This document shows, piece after piece, positions 1 through 13,239 of a DNA stretch of 64,000 nucleotides. Source of the stretch: Jacaranda mimosifolia. Taxonomy: Eukaryota > Streptophyta > Magnoliopsida > Lamiales > Bignoniaceae. Positions within the stretch are counted from its first letter, which is position 1, and each line of letters begins with the position of its first letter. The DNA lies in assembly GCA_018894105.1 (NCBI GenBank), contig CM032120.1, forward strand, positions 32,882,710-32,946,709. Reading direction: 5' to 3'. Below the pieces are notes generated by a model that saw only the letters and a program-made list of their open reading frames with translations, did not search any database and had not been told where the DNA came from. A program made the position numbers and the translations under genes.

Positions 1-1396
1 TCATTGGCATAGAACTTATCAAATTCTCTGCTTCATTCAAGTATCCTGCCTTTCCTAGGAGGTTAACCACACAACCATAGTGCTCCACTGTTGGTTCCAC
101 TGCATATGTTTGTTTCATTGTAATGAAATACTTTAGGCCCTCGTGAACCAATCCAGCATGAGCACAAGCATTTAGCAGCGCTATAAAAGTGATATCGTTG
201 GGCTTCACATTATCCCTCTGCATCTTCAAGAAGAGATCAAATGCATCCTCAGCTCGGCCGTGCATTGCCAGCCCACCAATCATCGCGTTCCAGCAAAAGA
301 CTTCTTTCTGTTTGATCTTCTCATAAACGTCCCATGCCAAGTCAATACACCCGCATTTTCCATACATATCTACCAAAGAAGTTTCTAAAACTGCATCCAG
401 CACAAACTTATTCTTCCTAATATATGCGTGAATCCATTTCCCTTGACCAAGAGCCCCCACATTAGCGCAAGCAGCCAATGCACTGGAAAGGAGGAATTTT
501 CTGGGCTTGATTTCCTCTCTTTGCATTTGATGGAAAACTTCCAAAGCTTCCTTGAAGTATCCACTTTTGTTGTAGCCATCAATCATTGCACTCCAAGAGA
601 CCTCATCCTTTTCCGGCATTTCATTGAAGTACTCCTTGGCCTCCTCAATCATATCATTTCTGCAGAGGCCACTGATCATTGTATTCCAAGAACCAATATT
701 CTTCTCCTTCATAATTTTAAACAACTCTTTAGCAGCCTCCACATCTCCAAACTTCATGTAGCCATCAATCAGAGCGTTGCAGCAGATAACATCAGAGTTT
801 CCAATTGAATCAAGCATATTTCGAGCTTCCCGAAGATATCCCGAAGAGGCATACATCTGAATTCCAGCACTGATTATGTGGCCATCTGCGTTAAGTCCAC
901 GTTTAACAACATGGCTGTGGACTTGCAGCCCTTCTTCAATTGCTTGTTCTATAGTGCAAGCTTTGAATAATGGAGGGTAGGTGTATATATTCGGCCTGCT
1001 GGAGCCCGAAATCACCATTTTATAGTACATTGAGATGGCCTTAAAGGGCTTTTTAAGATCCAGGCAGCTTTTAATAATGCAGTTCCATACGAAAACATTA
1101 GGTTCTGAAACTTGTCCTAGAACTCGTAATGAACTGGACAAGCTCCCAAATTGAGGATTCGCATAGCACTTCACTAAGGAACCTGCAATATAATGATCCT
1201 GGAAATGGCCGGTTTTGAGGATTAAGGCATGAACCTGCTTCAGATTTTCCAAAGAATCAGTGCATTTCGTGTTCAAAAGGTTTACGATTGTTTTTTGGGA
1301 GGTATTGTAGGTAGCAGTAAAATTATCAGTCAAGTATTCTGCTGGTGGAGGATGATAAGGCAACTCTGTTATGGTAGCGGCACGTAATGCTCCCAT
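1..1396 (-). CDS. PLS-class pentatricopeptide repeat (PPR) protein, 3' part outside the window
   Basis: Read on the minus strand from an ATG at 1396, one frame stays open for about 465 codons to the left edge, so the C-terminus is missing. Tandem helix-turn-helix PPR units alternate in P, L and S types. Visible signatures are VFVWNCIIKSCL, QVHSHVVKRG, GSWNTMISGL, VSWSAMIDGYNKSGYFKEAL, ALAACANVGALGQGKWIHAY, LVDMYGKCG, VFCWNAMIGGLAMHGRAEDA and NDITFIALLNACAHAGL. Such proteins bind organellar RNA in a sequence-specific way and act in editing, splicing or stability; the E/E+/DYW tail that would decide the subclass lies off the window. There is no intron in the visible part, as is usual for the family. 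The frame continues open upstream of 1396 without an obvious better ATG, so an upstream start or a 5' intron cannot be excluded. Family call secure; target RNA unknown. Confidence 0.93.
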   Translation of the reverse strand, partial: MGALRAATITELPYHPPPAEYLTDNFTATYNTSQKTIVNLLNTKCTDSLENLKQVHALILKTGHFQDHYIAGSLVKCYANPQFGSLSSSLRVLGQVSEPNVFVWNCIIKSCLDLKKPFKAISMYYKMVISGSSRPNIYTYPPLFKACTIEQAIEEGLQVHSHVVKRGLNADGHIISAGIQMYASSGYLREARNMLDSIGNSDVICCNALIDGYMKFGDVEAAKELFKIMKEKNIGSWNTMISGLCRNDMIEEAKEYFNEMPEKDEVSWSAMIDGYNKSGYFKEALEVFHQMQREEIKPRKFLLSSALAACANVGALGQGKWIHAYIRKNKFVLDAVLETSLVDMYGKCGCIDLAWDVYEKIKQKEVFCWNAMIGGLAMHGRAEDAFDLFLKMQRDNVKPNDITFIALLNACAHAGLVHEGLKYFITMKQTYAVEPTVEHYGCVVNLLGKAGYLNEAENLISSMPM

Positions 1397-2465
1397 TTCA
1401 CCTGCTTGGCGACATGTTTGATGCTCAAAACATAAAAATTTTCCAGTAACCAAAGGCAAGCTTAACACATATATAACCGGATACTGAATCTCATCCTTCC
1501 TAAAAATGAAAAAGAAAATCGATGTTATATTTAACGGGTCCTCAGTAACTACAGATAACATTACCTTCCCAAAAGGAAAAGGATCTCTACTCTAAGTCAT
1601 TATCAAGTTGCCATTTCTCCCATCTCGTCACATTAACTGGACGAAGCAGTTAAATTCAAACGTAAGCAGAAAGAAAATGTGGTGGGGTCAATGAAACCTG
1701 CATAAAGAAATAAACAAAGATAACATTCATTTTGTGAAATATTTCACTGGACTTCACAAAGAACATTTTTACACAATTATATTCGATATAAACAAGGATG
1801 TTTATCCAATCAAACGACCTAATAAACCATGTTAACATACTTGTCTTGTAATTTGCGACATTGAATCCTATGATTCACCATTGACAATTCGGTCTCCAGT
1901 ATTATAAGGATAGGAAGAAGAAGTTATACCTGCTTGTAACCGCCCCTCTTTTGTTCACTTTGTAATTTCAACTTTTCTTCTCAGTATCAGCTCCAATCCC
2001 CTGAAAAGGAGCAAGTAATTAAGGAAAGAAGTTGCACCTAAGATAGTTACACTTAGGTTGTAAAACAGAACCACCAGCAGCAGCCTTAAATTTCACTGCT
2101 GTCACAAGTCGGTCTTCTCCCACACGGTTTCAGCTTGTCACCATTTTTCCTGTGCCATTAGCTGTGTGGCTAAGGAACAAGATAATGTTTTCCCCACCTC
2201 ACAGGTTTGGCAGGGCCCCGCAGCAGAAATATCACGACTTGATGTTTATAAATATTCATTAACAAATTTAGCAATTCTTGGAGAATTTTAATCTTGGAGA
2301 AGGACCAAAATTTTGAGGAGATTCTCAAGGAAATTCTGATTAATGCCTCAGTCACTATATATGCAATCCCTGGCTGACATACATGCAGAAGTTTTTCACC
2401 ACAGGGAAAATAGAAGGAACAATTAAATTGGCTATTTGGATGCTTTTGGCATTTTGAGGATGTAT
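1397..2465. other. PPR gene upstream region, no further gene seen
   Basis: Moderately AT-rich sequence upstream of the PPR start. Only short spurious ORFs are present. A pyrimidine-rich tract ending in ctcag near 1970-1984, followed by open sequence, could be a 5'UTR splice acceptor on the plus strand, but nothing links it to a coding exon. Promoter and 5'UTR of the PPR gene are expected here; no TATA box can be assigned with confidence. Confidence 0.4.
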
Positions 2466-2473
2466 TGCATTTT

Positions 2474-3577
2474 GCCCCATTGTAAAGTGTCTAATTGACT
2501 AAAAACTCCCTATATGTTTTTAATTGGCATAAACTCCATTGTATTTTTGAATAAATTGCAAAAAAAGATCTGCATAGCATGTTGGTGGTACACATGCCGA
2601 ATGTGCGATTTTTCTTACTTTTGTGTTTGGTGACATAAAATGACCTATTTGTCCTCCTATTACAATGAAAAGAAATATCATCCATTTACCCTTAATTTGA
2701 TCAGTTTTTTTAGAGAGAATTACTGAAACTCATCTCAAACAAAAATAACGATGCAACCAGCTATATTTTAATTATTTTATTCATAAAAAACTTTTAGTTA
2801 GACAATAAATTGATCGTGTTTAGGGATTGATGAGAGCTGATGTTTTTATCAATTCTTAATTAGAAGTTTGACGATGAAATTAGAGTGACTGTACTGTAAA
2901 TAAAATGCTTCACATCAATACAATGCCAACGCATATCTCAATAAATTTTAGTCCTCCATTAATCTACAAATAAAACACAATAAATTCAATAATTTGTATG
3001 TCAAAGTTTAAAACAAAGCAAAAAATTCAAACACCACATAATATCATATACGAGTAACGACACTTTGCATTTAAGCCCAAAAAACCTAAAAATCCAATTA
3101 ATTAAACTAATACAATTAGAAACAACAATGGAAACACATTTCTAAAGATAAAATAAAAAATATAGTATAAAATAAGATAAAATAGCATATTACCTTCACG
3201 ATTAATTAAGTTGGGTTTACGGTCAAATGGTTTCAAAACACAAAAATAATCCAACAAATAGTTTGCTTATGAATAAAATATCCCAAAATCATCAAATATG
3301 CAAAAGAAAATGAGGATTAGGGCTTAAATTGGGGGCATACTGAGGTTTAGAATTTTTCGTTGTCTGAGAGAGGAATATTTGATAATGTTCAATTTGGAGA
3401 AAAGAAGGCCTCCGTTTTGACATATAAAGAAGGATATTTTGGTCTTTTGATAAATTCAAAAATCATTTAATAAATTGAGGAGAGTGAACAATTTATTCAG
3501 AAATACACATGGACTTATACCAATTAGAAACATACAGGAAAATTTCAACCAATTAGGCACTTTACAAGAGGGTAAAA
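2474..3577. mobile_element. Non-autonomous MULE (about 1.1 kb) with long TIRs
   Basis: The left end begins gccccattgtaaagtgtcta. The right end read inverted begins tttaccctcttgtaaagtgc. Similarity between the ends continues for about 90 bp. The direct repeat tgcatttt flanks it at 2466-2473 and 3578-3585 (8 of 9 positions if a 9-bp duplication is assumed), as expected for a Mutator-like element. The interior is AT-rich and has no coding capacity. The terminal sequence and about 200 bp of subterminal sequence resemble the left end of the coding MULE at 57742, so the two belong to one family. The exact first base is ambiguous because aaaatgcatttt at the right end is self-complementary. Confidence 0.8.
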
Positions 3578-4140
3578 TGCATTTTAGCCGTATTATACAT
3601 AATCAATTCGAGGATTGGGATAAAGGGAAAGCGAAAATTTGTGCAAATTTTGGAATTATTTTCACCAATGCTAAGTGGTAATGCTGGGAGACCAGGACTT
3701 TGTGGAAAATATGGCGGACATAGCATGCCTGGTAAGATGTCTAAGCGTAAAAAACTAAACTTAAATAGATTAAGCTTTTAATCGGCACAGTTTCCACTAG
3801 CCACAATATCTGCTCATAAAGCTCTTTCCAAGTTCTAAAACAGGGAAAGTACCAGATAGCCCAATTGGAGCAAACTTCTGTTCACCCTGCAAGAGCCCGT
3901 ATTTGTTCTCATATTACGGTACACGATCATGCAAAGGAACTGAAATCACTACAGACAGATTTAACCAGTGCATGCACACCATTATAACTGACAAAAGCTT
4001 ACAAGTACACACAAGTTTAGGACCTCCAAATGTACAAAAATCTAACACAACTGCATAGAACAGTAGAGGGTGCATGTCCTTTGCGTTTCAAAAGATATCA
4101 TTTAGGGGCATCCTTTTAGAAGGTCCTCATAGTCATTCAA

Positions 4141-7100
4141 CTAATAAGGTATGTCGAGGGAGCCACTGTCCCAATCAATCTGAAAGATAGGGTCATTGGA
4201 CTGAGCATTTTTCATCACCTCTATTGCCAATTCAACCATGGATTCATCAGGCGAAAGGAAGTTTTCACAGTCATCTTCCAAAGAAACATGATAGACGTCA
4301 TCTGTTTCAGAAGATGTGGAGAAGTTTATCATGCTTGAAGTTGGATTGCTAAATAAATTTTGATGCCTAGCATTCTGGTTGTTTTGTAGCTTCATATAAG
4401 CAACCATCTCTTTGTCATATCTCTCCTTGTCCATCTTACTTGCCTCTATATATGGCTGCAAAGGAAAAGAGAGCAAAACTGAAGTTCAAACACAAGCAGG
4501 CTACATTATACGGAAAGGATTGCATTCTTCATTAACATCATTTATGATCTCCATCAGTCAAAACAATTAGAGTCATTTTTTCACCAAAAAATTCTGATTT
4601 TCTTTGCAATTCTTTAGTTGGATTTGAAGTTTCTTGAAGGGGTTGATTAATCTCTACAATGCTTCTTTCCTCTTCAAACACCCAAGAGTTTAATACCATA
4701 TGCAATTATTCAGCTGTCCTGCAGCATAGAACATCATCATACACAGGCTACAGAAACAAAATACCTGTTTGTCTTTCTCGGGGAGACACCTCCATGCATT
4801 AATTGCCATTTCCCGGAGATTCTGGGTACTGGAGCTCTCTCCATGAATCATCTTTAACCTATGCGTCTCCAGTCTAAGGAAGATCTGATATCCACTCCTT
4901 GGTTTCAGGGGAGCATCCTCCACTGTGAATTCTTCATCATTTGAGTTTGACAATGTTATCATGGCTGAATTCTTATTCATTGTCGCAGACCCTGCATATT
5001 TACAATTTTGCAAAACCAGGGAAGTCATTGGAGTGAAATTACTTGAACTGAACCACACTACTTAATGTAGAGTAGTTTTGAGATTGGCAAACTGCACGCC
5101 TTTAAAGGTCACAGACTGCATTCCAACACACATGGGAGTGAAGCTTCATATGCCTCATTGAATAGCTGCATATGTACACAAAGATGCAAATTTTCCACTA
5201 TTGAAATAACGAAAGAAACTAGAGGTTGGCCATCAGTGGATCAGTGCAGAAGTAATTGCCAGCATCTCATCCTAATTGACTAAAGAGATTATCCTTCTTA
5301 CTATATTCTTATGTAAAACACAGTATCTAAGGGCATTATTTGGATCACGCAAAATTTTCAGAAGCTTCTAGAGAGAGAGAGAGAGAAGAATTTTCAGTGT
5401 TTAATCGTTGTATTGGACTAAGATCTCAGTTGCATCTCAATTTGATTTCTAAACTGATACTTTGATCAGCAACCTTGTTTTGAACAAGCATCAAACCTGT
5501 AATCACTTGGTAAGTACCGTTGCAGTCCTTCCATTTATCTGCTGGACCGTCTGAATAACCAGAATGAGCTGTTGAAAAAGGAGCTGGACTTTCGCAGTGC
5601 TTCCGTTTTCCTGTTGACCAGGTTGGGCTAACCCCAGAGCAAAAGAAACCTGCCAAGTAACATTCACCTACTATTTAAACAAATAGGAAAATTCTTCTTA
5701 AATACCCTAGCATTAAAAAAAAAAAAAAGAAATCAAAATCTATTGTGTGAAACAATGAGCATGAACAGCACTAGAAAACAAAAAGTAAATGAAAAGCAGA
5801 ATGTCATAATATCCAGAGATCTTACAAGTTAAAAAAAGAAAAAGGGTAAAGTTTTCCAACCTCGCAAACTTTTATCCGGCCATGTGTTTGCTCCTTCAGG
5901 CATCTTGCAAGAGTATAGTAGTTCATACTGGAGAAGGAGTATTTCATAGACATTCTGAAGTTGAGCAGCTGACATAGATACAGAGCTTTTCAAATTTGAT
6001 GATGATGCCACGTCATCCCATTTCCCAATTTTAGTAACCTAAAAAGTTGAATATTACATAATTAGTAAAACAGAATGTAATGCCACAAGTGCTCCATTCT
6101 TGACCATGGAGCTTTCAGATAACCAAAGTCCAAGTTTGCAGCCATTGTAGTTGGTAATCGATATTAGTTTTCAACTCCCATGACATCTAACAACTGATAG
6201 TCTGATAGTAATGGATTTTTCAATGCCCTGGATTAAGATTCTTTATTCCAATTCCATTCTGAAGGAGAGAGCACTTTCAAGACCACAAGTATGCCATGCA
6301 TTAATGTCCTTGTTTGAAGCCACTGATGACAGGGCATTGAGGCTTGTACTTCTAATTAATTGAAGTGTTGATCTATGTGGAAATGAACTAAGTAACAATT
6401 CATAACAGAATGTGCAAATAAAAGTATCCATTGAGAAGTACAAGAAAAGAGACACAAGACTGCCCACCTGATAAAATCCCCCTCTCTTGATCACTTCTTT
6501 GTAGAAACAATGCAGATCCAACTTCGTTTCACGAAAATTAAAGCTGCATTAGAAGAACTTAATCAATAACCTTAGCTGGAGTGTGGCCTCCAGCAATAGA
6601 ATAAACCAATCAATCATAGACAGTTGAGAAAACCCAAATTAATGTATTATACCCAGTAAATGTGTTGCCATTTTGCATTCTCACATGCGACAACAACCAA
6701 TGTGACCTAGTTCAAAGGGCAAATGGAGCCCTTTACAGTTACAAGGTCTCAGTCTCAAGCCCCGCCAAAATTGTTAGAAAATCAGAGTCTAATTCGATAC
6801 TGTTACTTACATATGTGGGCTGCGCTACAAATTTGTATTTGACCGTTTCCATCAAAAAAAAATTTAAAAATAAATAAATAAATAAGATTTGAAATATGTA
6901 TATATAGCAGAACAAGATAAGAACATCAATCTTAACTAAGTTTCTTCCGTAATGGTCTAAGTATAATGTTCCTACATCACATTGATTCTTTCTAATTAAG
7001 TCCATATGCATGGACATATAACCTTACATGTGTATATCTATGCACAGACCTTCATTTATCTGTATGTCAGTGTACATATGGAACTAATGCATGTAAGGAA

Positions 7101-7281
7101 AAAAGGAAAGTTAACAAAAATAGACAAAGTCTCACACTAAGCTGAGGCCAGATGACTCATTCAATTTGTCGAGCTTTTCATAGAAACGATCCACAGCCGC
7201 CTTGTCATGATCAGAAGTCACCAGTGCTTCTGGGTCTTTCTCGCCGGAAAACCCACCGGCGTTGCCGGTCTTTTTCTCCAT
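4141..7281 (-). CDS. ARID-HMG box DNA-binding protein (HMGB9/10/11/15-like), 6 exons
   Basis: Exons on the minus strand, in order: 7281-7136, 6543-6468, 6038-5861, 5649-5497, 4991-4765, 4455-4141. They join in phase with GT-AG introns into 364 codons plus stop. Residues about 15-110 form an ARID domain (DRFYEKLDKLNESSGLSL, then KLDLHCFYKEVIKRGGFYQ, then IGKWDDV). Residues about 200-275 form an HMG box (LKPRSGYQIFLRLETHRLK, AWRCLPEKDKQ, ERYDKEMVAYM). An acidic tail ends in DWDSGSLDIPY. ARID prefers AT-rich DNA and HMG boxes bend DNA, so this is a nuclear chromatin or transcription factor of the plant-specific ARID-HMG group. I chose the ATG at 7281 because it opens the usual short N-terminus; the same frame reaches an ATG at 7386. 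No frame break is seen. The specific orthologue is not determined. Confidence 0.92.
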
Positions 7282-7389
7282 TTCTGTCGGAATGTTTGGC
7301 TTTCCGTTTCCTGGGCTCTTTGTATGGAATTCGTACAGTTTTGACTCTCCCACTACACAATGAAGGAATGCTGGATAATTTAACAAATG

Positions 7390-9560
7390 ATAGAGTTTGG
7401 GTATAATATGATATAATATTGTTTGTTTTTTAATATATAAAATAAATATAAGTTTTTATGTTTTCCAACTCTATACTTTGTTAATTCTATTTCTATAAAT
7501 AAATTTTTATTGATAATTTGGAGCCATATTTTTTAAATTCATAATAATAAACTTATTGATGTTGTTTGAAAACTTCATAGTGCGATAGATTTTCATTCAC
7601 AAACCTTAACATTTCGAAATATTATTCGAGTCATTGTAATGAATTTGAAACCTATGTACGAACATGATGCTACATAGAATGGGATTTGGGATCCTTTCAT
7701 AAATTATTAAAACTAGTAATTTTAGCGCATTTGACGCATGTGCTAAACAGTATAAAGTAAATAAAATTAATATTTATTTTTTTATATAATATTAATTTTT
7801 TAAATAATATTTTATATTTATTTAAATTTTTACATAAATAATTATAAAACATTATGATAAGATGATATTATGGTTGTAAATAGTAGTTACTATATGAATT
7901 GTAGTTAAGAGGATTAAGAATATTTTAGGTACACCACACGAAAACATATCAAAAAAGGGTAGATGTTTTATCAATAGTATAGATTGTGGGTTTTATTTTT
8001 TTTAATCTAAAATGCATCTCATAGAGTTAATGCTTGAGTTCAAAAAAAAAAATGATTATTTAGATATCTTTTAGCTGTGAAAGTTAGTTTTTGTACTAGT
8101 TAAGCCCTTGGAGAGCTTGAGTCCATGTTAGTTATGAAACCCATTTTCAATGAGTTTAATTAGGTGAGCTCAGTAACCTTTTTTATTTAATTCATTTGGT
8201 CGCTTGTTGACTTTTTACTTGTATGCTTTTAAGTAGTAATTGATATGCAAGAATGAAATTATGTGGGATTAATGTAATAAAATTGGAAAAGAATGATGCT
8301 GATATAAGTTATCCTGCTTGGTATGTACAATAAATGAAAAATGAATGGAATAATTAGTAATTAGCAATAACCAGTAAGAATAGATTAAAACTTTTTAAAT
8401 TACCAAATTACCTTTTATATAAAAATATTTATTCGTAGATATTTTTTATTTGCTACTATAAAAAATTTTGGGGCTAAGTCTACGATTATGTAATTTGAAT
8501 ATCACATTTAATGTTATTCGAATTATATTAGTAAATATATGCATTTTCTACCTTATCAACTATGATATATACATTTAGCAAAAACGTATAAACACAATTC
8601 CTTTGAAATTACTCTTTCTATAATTATAATTTAGCAAGCTCTTTTGAAAGTTTTGATAAATATTATTAAAAAAATTATAAATATCTCCTAACTAGAGTAC
8701 CTAATTTTTTTCGCCAATAAGGTTAGAATGCCTTCATTACACTTTTTTATAAGTTTAATTTGAAAAGTCATTGATAGAATCTACAACTATTTATTTATTA
8801 ATTTTGTATATTTTTCTAATTACTCAAAGATATGCAGATATAATTAATATTGTCAATTATATATATTTCATAAGTCGTGGACCAAGTCGTTGATGCTTTT
8901 ACTTTTTTTACTAGAAAAATTGAGAAGCACATAATTATTCTTATTTTTATTATTTTTATTTTTATTTTATAATAATTATAATAATTTAATATTTTTATAA
9001 ATCTTACTAAATAATCAATGAGTAAAATATATAATCAAATGAAAACACATAGCAATCAAATAAGTTGGAACATAATATCAAATATTTATAAAGTGAAATT
9101 TTTTAAATATAAAAGTCGTTTGTTAAATTTTAAAGGGTAATTTTTGTCAAGAAAAAATATAGGTTCATTCCCACTGGATTGGGAATGATTAAATCCATGG
9201 AAAATGGAGGAAATAGCTAAATTCATATTTTTGGGATTGGTGATTCCTAGTAAAATAGAGATTCCTACCTCTAAATTATACCTAGCATATGTTTAATAAT
9301 GGGCTTGGAAATACCCATTTTATTTCTCATTCTTGAATACCGATCATAGCATAAGATTTTAACTTGACGTATCATCTACCCGCTACTTTCAGTTGGAAAT
9401 TGACCTTTCAAAATTAAAAGTATAATTTAATTATTATTTTTATTTTTTCTTACTATAATAATTAATTTTATTGTTATTTTGTTTTAACTTGCTTTTGATT
9501 TAATTTTAATTAGTTTAATGGTTAATTAATTAACTAATAATTTTGTTTATTTGTTACTTC
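7390..9560. other. AT-rich intergenic DNA, nothing recognised
   Basis: About 2.2 kb of very AT-rich sequence with no ORF of interest. The region 9160-9370 has short imperfect complementary segments and could be a decayed MITE, but I could not define ends or a target duplication. Confidence 0.4.
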
Positions 9561-9569
9561 ATGAGGTAG

Positions 9570-10990
9570 CATTGTACTAGTGATTTGTATTCTTTTAAAG
9601 CCTTGACATGTATTCCTCGCGGTGAACTTTATCACCTTCTTCTTTGATTTACAAGCAAACTGTTCTGCTTCCATCCATTTGAAAAGTAGTCCATGACAAA
9701 GATCAAGAATTTTTGCTACTCGGGTACTGAAGGAAAGAGTAGGACAATGTCTAATCCCCTACTGTGCAAAGGGGCAAGGACTATCTGACATCTAGACCGA
9801 ACATATGTATTTTACCTCAAGGACTTTCTTAACTTCTTCCTTGATGATCTTATTCATGTCTGGCAGGCAAACACATCAGTTCTTTTGAGTAAAAATTTTA
9901 TTAAAGGTTCCTCTATTCCTAGATCTATGGATGCCTTGATCCTCATGATCTTGGTAGGGTCACTAGTATAATTTCAACTGTTTTGGACTTCTCAATCTAC
10001 TCGATCTTAACTTCATTGAACTTTCTTTTCTTGGAAGAAAGCTCCAATAAGTGTTTCTATCACATTAAACTTCGTGGCAGGTTATTTTTCCTTTAATTGC
10101 TCTTGACTTCTGCATAGCTTCCCCTATTATTTTTTTGGTTGGAGTTGCAAGAACCTTTTTAAAGGTATTGGCATAACATTTTCTAGCCATCCTCTGGTTT
10201 TTTATTGCTTCTCTGAGGTCATTCAAGGTTGAAAACTTCATCTTCATATAGAATGTCGAGGGTATAGCCCAAAAAGATCCATTGTCAAGCGAATTAAGAT
10301 GACATTGTAGGTGGAGGGTGCCTTGACCACTAATAACTTCACCAGTTTTATCCCACGAAGAGAGTACAAACCCATGGTGCAACATTTTCCACAATGCTTC
10401 CATTGTTTCACATGGAATCCCGCACAAGTAGGGTGTTGATCTTCTCCAACTAAGTGTTGTCTATGTCTAATTGTAAAAGATATTGTGAAAAATTATATTC
10501 GTGGAGCTTCCGTTGTTCATCAAGATTGTCTTCATCCAAAAATTGGCCAATAGATTGCGATTGTCAAAGTGTAACTATACTCTCCTTGATCTGCTTCCAT
10601 GTTTTCATCATAAAAAGAGATCTCACTCTACAAGTGGCGCACCTCATATATACATATATATAGCCTGATTCAGAGGGTATGCTTGGGCCTACCAGGAGGC
10701 CCACAATCAAAGCTCGCCAAAATTCAATAAAAGCAACAGAGGGCTCCTGGATCTATCTCTAAGCAAAGGCCAATTTATCTGCTGCTTAGGCTTCTTCTTC
10801 TCTTGCTTGTTGATAAACTTCTTTAAAATCCCATATTGCATGAGACACTCGATATCATCATAGAGCTTAAAGCAATACTTATATCATGCCCCTTATGCTT
10901 GAGGAAAAGGTAAAATTTTGTTTGAGTTTTTCATTTCTGACATTTTGGGCACTTTGCTTGGCTTCTTTAGTATGTACCCATGTTGAAAGG
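9570..10990 (-). pseudogene. Ty3 (Tat-type) retrotransposon relic: protease and integrase fragments
   Basis: The minus strand shows decayed pol pieces. Around 10490-10520 the protease-site-like stretch NNGSSTNIIF is readable. The frame 10427-10065 then gives the downstream pattern common in plant Tat elements (SGQGTLHLQ, FYMKMKFSTL, ARKCYANTFKK). At about 9760-9620 an integrase catalytic-core echo is seen (FVMDYF followed after a frameshift by WMEAEQ). Reverse transcriptase and RNase H between them are missing, so an internal deletion has joined protease to integrase. Stops and frameshifts are frequent. It probably belonged to the same old element as the gag fragment at 13240-13700. Confidence 0.6.
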
Positions 10991-13230
10991 GGAATAGAAC
11001 TTCTTTTCTAATTGTATTAAGAGGAGTATATAAGTAGAATCGATGAATAGGGGATCGTTTTTCATCTTTAAATGGTTGGTTTTCCTTCTTATTTCTTCTC
11101 CCCTTACCTTTCTTTTCTTAGTTCGGAGTCTTGTACCTTATTCTGTTCATATCTTCTTGGGCTATGTATGTCTGTCCATGAATATTCAAAAATCTATTAA
11201 CCATTTGCCTCCGTATCAGTTTATAGGAAATATTATCCACATCCATTAAAAGTAGATATTATCCTTATTCGGTTAGTAGATATTTGACTATAAATGGATA
11301 CAAATATGATAATTACATTTTCAAACCATTTAATATCTATTACGGATAATATTTTTTAGATATATTCATTTACATATTTGATTATACATAATTTAAATAT
11401 ATCTATTATCCGTATCCAAATGATAATATTACAAAAAAAATATTATATATAATATATTCTAATTTTTTTCATGTATTTTAAATATAATAATAAATGATAT
11501 TTAAAATATTAACATATATATTATATTATTATACATAGGGCACGCTTAATTTAATAGATGGAATAAAAGAGAGATACACAACTTGTATGATTAAATGTAA
11601 GATATGATTATTTTGTTCAAATAATATCATGTTTACTTGATATGATAAATAGAGGGATATAAATGTGTTTTCTATAATATATTTATTTTGACAGATGAAA
11701 TATTGTGACTAAAATTATGTTGTCTAAAATACCCTTTGTCATAATTTTTTTAATTTCTATTTTTTGTTTTTTGTTTATTCTTTTTGTTTTCTCTTCTTTT
11801 ATGTTTTTTCTTCACCTTTTTCTTCTTTTTTTTTTTTTTTTTGCTTGTGCCTTGTACATACACCTTCACTCATATTTGTAGTTTGTTATATGCACTTTAT
11901 ACTTCTCATTCGCTCCTCCCTTTTTTCTTTTGTTTTTTTATTCTTATTTGCTTCATGTAATTTTCTCCACTTTTATTTACATGCTTTCTTTTCTCCTTCT
12001 CTTTTCCATGATTTTTCTTTCTTCCCCTGTTTCTTTCATTTTTTCTTCTTGTTTTTTTTATATTTGTTTCCTTTTCATATTCCCCCCCCCCCCCCCCCCA
12101 ATTTTTCGTCATCTTTTTCGTGTTAGTCTACTGCCATCCAATTGCTGACAACCACCAGCTTCCAATTTTTTTCCTTTTCTATTTTATTTTTCTTATTTTT
12201 TCTTCAATTCTATCCTTTTTCACCATAATCTCCAAGTAGCATCATTGCCCATCCTTCTTTTTTTTTATGTCTTTTGATTTTTTTTAATTTGTTTGTTCGA
12301 TAGTAGGTTTACTAACAGCCCCCATGCTATACATCGGAAACATAGAAACCTTGTAGAGCAAGTGCTGATTGGGATGAAAAATGCAAAGAATAGTTGGGTA
12401 ATTTTAATTCTTGTTTCAAGGGCAAATGGGATATTTTGACAATGACTACAAAAATGAGATATGTTAGATTGTTGGATCACTCCCTTGAAGGTGTGATTAT
12501 TTATTGAGCAAAAAGCAAAAATAGTGCAGAGTAGTGTCGGGCCTTCCCTAAATCATGGGCTCATTATTAAATAAAGTAAACAATGTATTAGGACATATTA
12601 AATAGTCAATTTAACCTAATCATTGAATGTAAATAGACCCATAATATATTATTTATATTTAAATCTCATAGCCTACTTATATTTATATTTATATTTATAA
12701 ATTATAACTAAAGAATCAGTAAATGAAGGACAAAGTCAATAAACATAAAGTTATTGTTGGTTGATTTTATAATTAATATATTAGTTGTCATTATTAATAC
12801 TAATTAGTGCTAAAATATTAATGAATGATATATAAAGTCAATCATTAATTAAAAATTGTACTATTTGTTCGATTGCATCCCTTTTAATGAAATTATATAA
12901 TTCATTCTATTAGAAAAAAAATATGCATTTTGTTACAGTTAATGGATTCGGGTATTTAGATAGTTGTAAACGGATATTTGAATAGTTATCAAATATAGAT
13001 ATCTAAAAAATAATATTGGTATTTGGATATGGTGTACTAAATAGATATAATCAAATATGGATATATCCGAATTTATTTAATATTCGGTGAATATGAATTT
13101 AGATGTAATTGCATAAATACCCATTGGGTACAGATACAAATACAAATATGAATTTTCTAGAAGTTAATTGAATACGGATACAGATGTTACGTATCCGATT
13201 CGTTTAATATCCCTTTCCACCTTTAGGGTT
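10990..13230. other. AT-rich insert region with GGATA-type repeats and homopolymer tracts
   Basis: Blocks at 11210-11420 and 12940-13210 are rich in scattered tatcc/ggata words in both orientations, typical of subterminal repeats of plant DNA transposons, but no clean ends were found. Between them lie T-rich stretches, an 18-C run at 12082-12099, and ORFs that are simple low-complexity translations. The block separates two parts of an old Ty3 element, so it probably contains one or more later insertions. Confidence 0.35.
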
Positions 13231-13239
13231 ATTTATCTA

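Noticed and set aside
385..808. ORFs on both strands within the PPR gene
   Set aside because: They are off-frame readings of the PPR coding sequence, which is open through the whole stretch on the minus strand.
11764..12148. Plus-strand ORFs rich in Phe, Ser and Pro
   Set aside because: They translate T-rich low-complexity DNA and an 18-C run; no domain, no codon pattern.
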